From Spirochaetales bacterium (lineage in GTDB: Bacteria > Spirochaetota > Spirochaetia > DSM-16054 > Sediminispirochaetaceae), in assembly GCA_021767325.1 (NCBI GenBank), contig JAASTM010000043.1, positions 1 through 9,824 of the forward strand: 9,824 nt of DNA, read 5' to 3'. The first letter of the stretch is position 1. Each line of letters starts with the position of its first letter. A model generated the notes under the pieces. The model saw nothing but the letters and a program-made list of their open reading frames with translations, made no database searches and was not told the DNA's origin. Positions 1 to 5,259 of this stretch are shown here, piece by piece. The position numbers were made by a program, and so were the translations under genes.

Positions 1-48
1 ACAATATAGAATGGTGATGAAAGGTTACGACAGTTGGGAGATGTACTG
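1..48 (+). other. Upstream leader of the PRPP-synthetase-family gene
   Basis: This short leader holds no gene that I can support. An AT-rich stretch at 5-12 (TATAGAAT) could be a -10 element, but any -35 element would lie before the window, so no promoter is called. The leader ends in the ribosome binding site of the first gene. Confidence 0.3.
36..41 (+). promoter_or_regulatory. Ribosome binding site fixing the start of the first gene at 49
   Basis: GGGAGA lies 7-8 bases before the ATG at 49, a normal Shine-Dalgarno spacing. An in-frame TTG at 34 would start the protein five residues earlier, but the Shine-Dalgarno would then lie inside the gene, so the ATG at 49 is preferred. Confidence 0.6.
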
Positions 49-1224
49 ATGGATAACGTTTTAATAGTCGGCTCGGTGGCCGATAACCCTGTGGTTGAAG
101 ATGTAGCGCATCACCTGCGGCAACACGAAGATTATTCCGACCTGATCTCATTGAAGAGTTTTCTCAACACCGAGTTCTGCCCCCGCTTTATTATTGATGA
201 AGAGAACTGGGACAATATAGGCTATAAGCTGAAAGGGAAAACCGTTCTTTTAGTGAGCACTAATCAGGGATGGAACAGCCGTGATGAGCTGGCGATGCGG
301 AACTTTCTCATAGCCCGGGCGGCCAAGGACAACGGCGCTGATAGAGTGCTGCTGTTCGAGCCGAATCTATTTTACAGTGCTCAGGACCGCGGACCACGGC
401 TGGAGCAGGGCGATATGACCCGTAACCGGACCATCGAGGATCAGAAGAAGTTTGACGGTCAGCCGTTTTCGGCCCGGCTCTATGCTGATCTTCTGCTGGA
501 GGGAGGGGTCGACGAGGTAATTACCGTACACAACCATTCACAATCTGTCGCTGATATCTTTCTAGACCGTTTCTCCGGCTGTTTCCACGATCTGCAGCCG
601 GCCGACCTGTTTGCCAGTTATATGCAGGACTCGGATGTGGTCAGCGAGGATTCGCTTGTCTTGTGTGCTCCGGACAAGGGAGCCCTCAGTTTTGTACGCA
701 AGGTACGGGAAGAGCTGCAGACAGATTCAATACCACTGGTGTATATGAACAAGGTCCGGTCGGACGAACGCAAAGTCTCTATCCAGATATCCCCTGATTC
801 GGAAATTTCCACGGAAGAGATCAAGGGCAAGGATATTGCGGTTATCGACGACATGGTTCGTACCGGCAACACCATTATGGAAACCTGCAATCTGCTGAAG
901 GAGGCCGGTGCAAACCGGGTAGTATTCTTCGTGACCCATTTCTACTCCAGTCGTGAGTGCCGGGTGAATCTCAATGCCCACACCCTCGATGAAATTGTTA
1001 CCACCAGTACGATTCCGGATATTCTCAACAGGGATGTACAGGGGCGCCTGCGGCACAAGATGGTGGTCCTGCAGCTGTCCCGCTGGGTGTGCAACTACAT
1101 CCTCAAGTTAATGGGGCAGGAGGACGAGCAGCTGAGTCCGCCGCTGTACACCGAGGATATGTCCTCTAAGAATCCACGCTGGCGCGGACGGATGGGCCCT
1201 CTCTATTCATCAGTCCATTTTTAG
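49..1224 (+). CDS. prs: PRPP-synthetase-family protein (ribose-phosphate pyrophosphokinase-like), variant form
   Basis: The family makes phosphoribosyl pyrophosphate from ribose 5-phosphate and ATP in the cytoplasm, for nucleotide, histidine and tryptophan synthesis. The protein has 391 residues, against about 315 for ordinary bacterial enzymes. The ATP-site loop starts at about 109 (YSAQDR) and leads to an S-A-R-L-Y-A-D-L-L helix at 141-149. Histidines 161 and 163 (VHNHS) stand where the usual catalytic 'DLH' strand lies. The C-terminal phosphoribosyl-binding loop is at 264-275 (AVIDDMVRTGNT). Two things are odd. The catalytic loop between residues 112 and 140 is roughly 15-20 residues longer than usual. 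The PRPP loop has Arg and Asn where typical enzymes read D-D-M-I-D-T-G-G-T. There is also a C-terminal extension of a few dozen residues. It is followed after 23 bases by a glycosyltransferase gene, likely in one operon. It could be a true but divergent synthetase, or a paralogue with a different substrate; the family assignment is firm and the exact activity is not. Confidence 0.8.
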   Translation: MDNVLIVGSVADNPVVEDVAHHLRQHEDYSDLISLKSFLNTEFCPRFIIDEENWDNIGYKLKGKTVLLVSTNQGWNSRDELAMRNFLIARAAKDNGADRVLLFEPNLFYSAQDRGPRLEQGDMTRNRTIEDQKKFDGQPFSARLYADLLLEGGVDEVITVHNHSQSVADIFLDRFSGCFHDLQPADLFASYMQDSDVVSEDSLVLCAPDKGALSFVRKVREELQTDSIPLVYMNKVRSDERKVSIQISPDSEISTEEIKGKDIAVIDDMVRTGNTIMETCNLLKEAGANRVVFFVTHFYSSRECRVNLNAHTLDEIVTTSTIPDILNRDVQGRLRHKMVVLQLSRWVCNYILKLMGQEDEQLSPPLYTEDMSSKNPRWRGRMGPLYSSVHF

Positions 1225-1247
1225 AGCTTTAGAACAAGGAGTACTGC

Positions 1248-2657
1248 ATGTCCAAACAGGTGCCGGACACCTTTCGGGTAGGTATTGTGTGCGGAAAACT
1301 GGGCGATGTTGACGGTGTGTCGCTCGAAGTTGAAAAGTGGATTAAAACACTGACGGAACTCGGCCACGAGGTAATCACCTTCGCCGGTCGATATGCAGCC
1401 GAACTGCCGCTGATTGCGGCTGAAAAGCAAATTCTCATACCCGAGATTCGCTTCGGCAGTCCCGAACAGCAGGAGTATGAGCACCAGGTGTTTCCATATC
1501 TGCAGGACAACCCCCCGCATCTCAGTGATGAAAAGCGGGAGCAGATCATCGAGCAGCTGGAGCAGCAGGGTACTGTCGTAGCCAACATGCTCTTCGACTA
1601 CATCAAACGCTTCTCCATCGATGTGATAATTGCCGAAAACACCAATGCCATGCCGATGACACTTATCGGCGGTATGGCGATATATAAGCTGGCCACCTGG
1701 CGCAGAGTTGCCACTATCTTTCACCACCACGATTTCTGGTGGGAACGCAGCCGTTTCAGTCACAACTATATTGAGCAGTTACTCGGCAAGATAATGCCGC
1801 CGGTGGATCCGGGACTCGAGCACGTAGTGATCTCCTCCTATGCCGAACATATTTTGCGGTCCATCAAACGGGTGCACCCAAAGGTGGTGCCCAACTGCGA
1901 GGACTTCGAGCACGCCGTGGAGCTGGATGAATACAACTCCAGGTTCCGTCAGGAGCTGGGCTTTTCTGAGGAAGATGTGTTGATAATCCAGCCGACCCGC
2001 ATCGTACGGCGCAAGCGTATAGAAGACTCTCTGGCCCTGGTAGGAAAATTTCTCGAGAAATATCCCGAGTTCAGGGATCGGCTGCAGTTCGTCATCTCTC
2101 TGTATCAGGGCGATGAGCCGGATGTGCATTACATCGATGAAATCCGCAGCCAGGCCGAGCAGCACGGCATCCGCCTGCATTTGATTTCTGATCGGGTAGC
2201 CGCGGAGCGCGGAAAAACCTCAGACGGGCAGATCGTGTTCACCAATCGCGATGTATTGGCCAATGCAGATCTGGTAACCTACCTTCCCATCTGGGAGGGG
2301 TTTGGTAACGCGTTACTCGAGGCGGTTGCCGCAAAAGTGCCGGTGGTAACCACCGCTTATCTGGTCTACAAAACCGATATCAAAGTCATCGGCTTCGACA
2401 ACATCGAGGTACGGGATATATACGATAAATACGGCCGGCTGGTAATAGACGAGACGGTTCTCAAAAAGATGCATCAGGTACTGAGCGACCGGGAATACCG
2501 CAACAGGATGGTAGAGCGGAATTTCAAGCTGGGGCAGCGGGAGTTCGGCATGAAGCGGCTCAAGCAGATGCTGTCGGATGTGTTCGACGATTACGGAGAT
2601 GAGATCCGGGCCTGCCGAAAGCGAATTGAGAAGAGCAAGCGCCGTTATCCCGTATAG
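1248..2657 (+). CDS. GT4-type (GT-B fold) glycosyltransferase, acceptor unknown
   Basis: This 469-residue protein looks like a retaining GT-B glycosyltransferase of the GT4 group, which moves a sugar from a nucleotide-sugar donor to an acceptor. The N-terminal Rossmann half begins R-V-G-I-V-C-G-K-L-G (10-19) with the glycine-rich D-V-D-G-V-S-L-E-V-E segment at 20-29. A distinctive H-H-H-D-F-W-W-E-R motif sits at 159-167, probably near the active site. The C-terminal half has P-T-R-I-V-R-R-K-R (249-257), which should contact the donor phosphates. It also has the E-x7-E signature of the family, E-G-F-G-N-A-L-L-E at 350-358. No signal peptide or membrane helix is evident, so it should act in the cytoplasm. 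The basic C-terminus (456-466, R-K-R-I-E-K-S-K-R-R) might contact membrane or RNA, which is speculative. The ATG has a good ribosome binding site, AAGGAG at 1236-1241, 6 bases upstream. The sugar and acceptor cannot be read from the sequence; cell-surface glycan, glycolipid and compatible-solute synthesis are all possible. Confidence 0.85.
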   Translation: MSKQVPDTFRVGIVCGKLGDVDGVSLEVEKWIKTLTELGHEVITFAGRYAAELPLIAAEKQILIPEIRFGSPEQQEYEHQVFPYLQDNPPHLSDEKREQIIEQLEQQGTVVANMLFDYIKRFSIDVIIAENTNAMPMTLIGGMAIYKLATWRRVATIFHHHDFWWERSRFSHNYIEQLLGKIMPPVDPGLEHVVISSYAEHILRSIKRVHPKVVPNCEDFEHAVELDEYNSRFRQELGFSEEDVLIIQPTRIVRRKRIEDSLALVGKFLEKYPEFRDRLQFVISLYQGDEPDVHYIDEIRSQAEQHGIRLHLISDRVAAERGKTSDGQIVFTNRDVLANADLVTYLPIWEGFGNALLEAVAAKVPVVTTAYLVYKTDIKVIGFDNIEVRDIYDKYGRLVIDETVLKKMHQVLSDREYRNRMVERNFKLGQREFGMKRLKQMLSDVFDDYGDEIRACRKRIEKSKRRYPV

Positions 2658-2680
2658 TCCCCGGTATAGCGTCTATTCGC

Positions 2681-3472
2681 CTATCGTGAAAAATAGTACT
2701 CGGGCTGCCGGTCCGCGAGTAGATGGTTGTATTCGGTTACGTTCTTATCCAGAGACTCCTCGGGATCGATCTCAACAGCGGAGATATCATCCGAGGCCGC
2801 GTCTGCCCGGATGAGAATACGTCCGCGGGGGTGTACCACCTGGCTCGAACCGGTGAAGGTGAGGGCTTTCTCACCAACCTCTTCATTGCCCCAGCGATTT
2901 GCCAAAATCCAGAACATGCGGTTCTCTAAAGCCCGCACCCGACTGGTCAGCTGGCCGTATTCCGGCAGAACGAGGTTGGATGGGTGGCAGATAATTTGAA
3001 CGCCCTGAAGTGCTAAGGTCCGGGCAGCTTCAGGAAACATGTGGTCAAAACAGACCAGCACTCCCACCTTTACCCCATTCAAGTCAAAACTAAAGAAGCC
3101 CTCGGTACCGGGGGTAAAATGTATCGTCTCTTCGTTGAAAAGATGTATCTTGCGGTAGGAGCCGATAAGACCCTCGGGCCCCACGACAACCGCGGTGTTG
3201 TAGAGTGTATCTCCGGCGAGTTCGGGCAGACCTGTCACGACTGTGCAGCCGGTTTTTGCGCAGACTTCGCTGAGTTCCTCGGTAGTGGGGCCGGGAACCG
3301 GTTCGGAAAGTGCGCGGGCCTGTTCCGTCGAGGCGAAGAAATAGCCGCTGGTGGCGAGCTCCGGTGCAACCAGCAGATCCGCGTCAGTCTGCAGTACTGC
3401 TTCCATGAGACGTTTACGGTTGTGGGCGGTCTCACCTATAGTCGGTGAAAATTGAAAATAGCCGATTTTCAC
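2681..3472 (-). CDS. Nitrilase-superfamily carbon-nitrogen hydrolase (amidohydrolase)
   Basis: This 263-residue protein belongs to the nitrilase/amidase superfamily, whose members hydrolyse non-peptide C-N bonds of small amides, carbamoyl compounds or nitriles through a cysteine thioester. The triad is intact: Glu38 in L-V-A-P-E-L-A, Lys108 in Y-R-K-I-H-L-F, and Cys141 in V-L-V-C-F-D-H-M-F-P-E. An accessory Glu sits in the I-H-F-T-P-G-T-E-G segment (117-125), and length and domain order are those of a single-domain cytoplasmic enzyme. The start is GTG at 3472, read as Met, preceded by a full AGGAGG (3478-3483) with 5 bases spacing. The gene has its own promoter, so it need not depend on aroC upstream. 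Its stop faces the glycosyltransferase stop across 23 bases that contain no convincing terminator. The substrate cannot be told from sequence; omega-amidase, N-carbamoyl hydrolase and aliphatic amidase types all remain possible. Confidence 0.9.
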   Translation of the reverse strand: MKIGYFQFSPTIGETAHNRKRLMEAVLQTDADLLVAPELATSGYFFASTEQARALSEPVPGPTTEELSEVCAKTGCTVVTGLPELAGDTLYNTAVVVGPEGLIGSYRKIHLFNEETIHFTPGTEGFFSFDLNGVKVGVLVCFDHMFPEAARTLALQGVQIICHPSNLVLPEYGQLTSRVRALENRMFWILANRWGNEEVGEKALTFTGSSQVVHPRGRILIRADAASDDISAVEIDPEESLDKNVTEYNHLLADRQPEYYFSR

Positions 3473-3509
3473 AGGTACCTCCTACCTTGCCAATACTTCC
3501 TTTACAAAG

Positions 3510-3536
3510 ATTATAGCATATACCGCAGCAGGTCAA
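3510..3536 (-). promoter_or_regulatory. Extended -10 promoter for the nitrilase-family gene
   Basis: On the minus strand a perfect TATAAT (3515 to 3510) is preceded by TGC, giving an extended -10 (TGnTATAAT). A -35-like TTGACC lies at 3536 to 3531, with a spacer of only 15 bases; the extended -10 can compensate for this. Transcription would begin near 3503, leaving a leader of about 30 bases with a strong ribosome binding site. This separates control of the nitrilase gene from aroC. Confidence 0.65.
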
Positions 3537-3570
3537 ACAGCCGTTGAATGCCGAGAACGGTTGGTGCAGA

Positions 3571-4626
3571 TCAGGTCAACAGGGCCGCCTGCCGTTTCAG
3601 CATGTCGACGATTACTATGGCGCTCATGGCCTCGATCACCGGTACGATCCGCGGACATATACAGGGGTCGTGGCGCCCCTCTGTTTTTATGCGGATAGCC
3701 TCGCCGCTGTCGGAGACGGATTCCTGTTCGCTGCTGATAGAGGCGGTCGGTTTGACGGCGGCACGAAAAACAAAGGGCTCGCCGGTGGTAATTCCGCCGA
3801 GAGTGCCCCCGGAATGGTTGCTGGCAAATCCCTTCGGTGTGATGGGGTCGTTGTGCATACTGCCGTACATGTCAGCGGCGGCGAAGCCGCTGCCGAATTC
3901 GATTCCCCGTACAGCACCGATCGAGAGGATTCCTTTGCCGATTTCCGCTTCGAACTTGTCGAATACCGGCTCGCCAATGCCCGGGGGCAGTCCTTCGACC
4001 AGACACTCGACTACTCCCCCGGCGCTGTCGCCGGCCTCCTTGAGCTCTTCGATGCGCTTAACCATCTCCTCGGCGGCCTGCGGGTCACACGCCCGCATAG
4101 GATTATCCTCGATACGCTGTAGCTCTTTGCTCCGACACTCCACTCCGGCGGCTTTGACCGTATAGGCAGTGATGCGTACACCCTTGGCGGCGAGTATTTT
4201 TTTTGCGACTGCACCGGCGGCCACCCGGCCGGCGGTCTCTCTTCCCGAGGCCCGGCCGCTGCCGCGGTAGTCGCGAATCCCGTATTTCGCCTGGTAGGTG
4301 AAGTCGGCATGTCCCGGCCGGAATGCGTGACGGATATGATCGTAGGCGCTGCTGTCGTGGTCCTGATTGTAGAGAACCATTGCCAGGGGAGTCCCGGTGG
4401 TCTTACCTTCGAATACTCCAGAGAGTATACGTACCGTGTCGCTCTCCTTGCGCGCGGTGGTGATGTGCGACTGTCCTGGTTTGCGGCGGTCGAGCTCCTT
4501 CTGGATATCCTGTTCGCTGATTTCGATCAGCGGTGTTGCTCCGTCTACCACCACTCCGACTCCCGGACCGTGCGATTCTCCGAAAGTGGTTATCCTGAAA
4601 TGGGTTCCGAAAGAGCTACCTGACAT
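3571..4626 (-). CDS. aroC: Chorismate synthase
   Basis: Chorismate synthase converts 5-enolpyruvylshikimate-3-phosphate to chorismate, the branch point to aromatic amino acids and folate, using reduced FMN as cofactor. The 351-residue length is normal. Signatures seen in order are F-G-E-S-H-G-P-G-V-G (15-24) with the catalytic-region His19, the P-G-H-A-D-F-T segment (104-110) with His106, the G-S-G-R-A-S-G-R-E-T-A-G-R stretch (122-134), S-G-G-T-L-G-G-I (272-279), and R-H-D-P-C-I-C-P-R (318-326). The ATG at 4626 lies inside the end of aroK, an 11-base overlap that suggests translational coupling. A ribosome binding site AAAGGAA (4634-4640) sits within the aroK coding sequence. An uninterrupted run of eight A on the coding strand (4197-4204) encodes Lys142-Lys143. 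The protein looks full length and functional. Confidence 0.97.
   Translation of the reverse strand: MSGSSFGTHFRITTFGESHGPGVGVVVDGATPLIEISEQDIQKELDRRKPGQSHITTARKESDTVRILSGVFEGKTTGTPLAMVLYNQDHDSSAYDHIRHAFRPGHADFTYQAKYGIRDYRGSGRASGRETAGRVAAGAVAKKILAAKGVRITAYTVKAAGVECRSKELQRIEDNPMRACDPQAAEEMVKRIEELKEAGDSAGGVVECLVEGLPPGIGEPVFDKFEAEIGKGILSIGAVRGIEFGSGFAAADMYGSMHNDPITPKGFASNHSGGTLGGITTGEPFVFRAAVKPTASISSEQESVSDSGEAIRIKTEGRHDPCICPRIVPVIEAMSAIVIVDMLKRQAALLT
4197..4204 (-). repeat. Poly-A tract (A8) inside aroC
   Basis: Eight consecutive A on the coding strand span the codons for Ala141 (last base), Lys142, Lys143 and the first base of Ile144. Such runs can cause polymerase slippage. The frame is intact here, so nothing shows that it is used. 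Confidence 0.6.
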
Positions 4627-5170
4627 AATTCAATTCCTTTAATCGAGAGTAGAGGAGTTGGAAATTTTTCTCAACTGCCTGATCGGGCAGTTCAATGACC
4701 GCATCGCAGTGCTGAATGTAGAGCTTATGGCGTCGGGTGTAGAGTTCATGAAAGAGTTCGGCCGGCGGACGCTCACCGATCAGGAATGGAGGGAAACCGC
4801 CCCGTTCGATTCGATTGAACAGAACCGCCTCATCAACCTGCAGATATATCAAACTGCCCTCTGGTTGCAAGGCCTCATAGGCGGCTGGGTTTTCGATAGT
4901 GCCGCCGCCCAGCGAGAGTATTGCTGCCGAAAGGGAGGCTTTTCGGGCTGCGGCCGCCTCGTACTCTTGGAACTTTTCACGCCCCGCGATACGATATAAC
5001 TCACGAACCGAGGAGTAGCCCTGGCCGGCGGCCAATTCGAGCAGCAGGTCGTCCAGGTCATAGAACTCACGGCCGGTGCGGTCGGCTATCAGCCTGCCGA
5101 GGGTGGTCTTGCCGCAATGCTTCAGACCGGCGAGATAGAGGTTCTGTCGGAGATGGTTCGTAGTTGACAT
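4616..5170 (-). CDS. aroK: Shikimate kinase, divergent active site
   Basis: The enzyme phosphorylates shikimate with ATP, two steps before the chorismate synthase encoded immediately downstream. The 184-residue product has a Walker A loop G-L-K-H-C-G-K-T (15-22), F-Y-D-L-D-D (36-41) with the two shikimate/Mg-site aspartates, and the glycine triplet L-G-G-G-T (87-91). The ATG at 5170 is chosen because it puts the Walker loop at the normal distance from the N-terminus. An ATG at 5275 in the same frame would add 35 residues unlike the family and overlap the divergent gene. No good ribosome binding site precedes 5170; the predicted mRNA starts only a few bases upstream. Two residues are unusual. 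The position of the normally conserved shikimate-binding Arg (F-R-x-x-E) is Gln68 (F-Q-E-Y-E). The lid motif normally R-P-L-L reads P-P-F-L (127-130). The operon with aroC supports the assignment despite these changes. Confidence 0.88.
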   Translation of the reverse strand: MSTTNHLRQNLYLAGLKHCGKTTLGRLIADRTGREFYDLDDLLLELAAGQGYSSVRELYRIAGREKFQEYEAAAARKASLSAAILSLGGGTIENPAAYEALQPEGSLIYLQVDEAVLFNRIERGGFPPFLIGERPPAELFHELYTRRHKLYIQHCDAVIELPDQAVEKNFQLLYSRLKELNYVR

Positions 5171-5182
5171 ACTCGTGTAGTG

Positions 5183-5211
5183 ACAGTAGTGAGAAGCGGC
5201 ATTTCTGTCAA
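5183..5211 (-). promoter_or_regulatory. Candidate aroK-aroC promoter
   Basis: On the minus strand a consensus -35 TTGACA (5211 to 5206) stands exactly 17 bases from TACTGT (5188 to 5183), which keeps three of six -10 positions including the first T, the A and the final T. Transcription would start around 5176-5178, only 6-8 bases before the chosen aroK ATG. That would give an almost leaderless mRNA and explain the missing ribosome binding site. Confidence 0.5.
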
Positions 5212-5233
5212 GCAACCACCGGTGTTCGGTTGC
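5212..5233. repeat. Inverted repeat between aroK and the fumarase-type gene
   Basis: GCAACC (5212-5217) and GGTTGC (5228-5233) are perfect 6-base inverted arms around a 10-base centre, and an 8-base palindrome CACCGGTG lies at 5217-5224. The repeat directly abuts the aroK -35 element and lies upstream of the divergent gene, so it could be an operator or a leader hairpin of the plus-strand gene. Function is inferred from position only. Confidence 0.4.
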
Positions 5234-5249
5234 GGTTATGAAGTGAAAT

Positions 5250-5256
5250 GGAGGAG
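5250..5256 (+). promoter_or_regulatory. Ribosome binding site selecting the GTG start at 5260
   Basis: GGAGGAG lies 5 bases (counted from GGAGG) before GTG at 5260. The in-frame ATG at 5248 overlaps this motif and has only a weak upstream site. The GTG start also gives an N-terminus of family length before the conserved E-K-D-S-M-G. Confidence 0.65.
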
Positions 5257-5259
5257 ATT

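Noticed and set aside
2658..2684. Possible bidirectional terminator between the glycosyltransferase and nitrilase genes
   Set aside because: Only a bulged short stem (ATAGCG/CGCCTAT) is seen, and neither strand has a T-tract.
3539..3562. Possible terminator after aroC (CCGTT...AACGG inverted repeat at 3541-3560)
   Set aside because: The stem is only five base pairs with a 10-base loop and no T-run follows on the minus strand, so it is not a convincing intrinsic terminator.
3544..4165. Long plus-strand open frames opposite aroC
   Set aside because: They lie entirely antisense to a well conserved chorismate synthase and show no recognisable protein features; they are GC-driven shadow frames.
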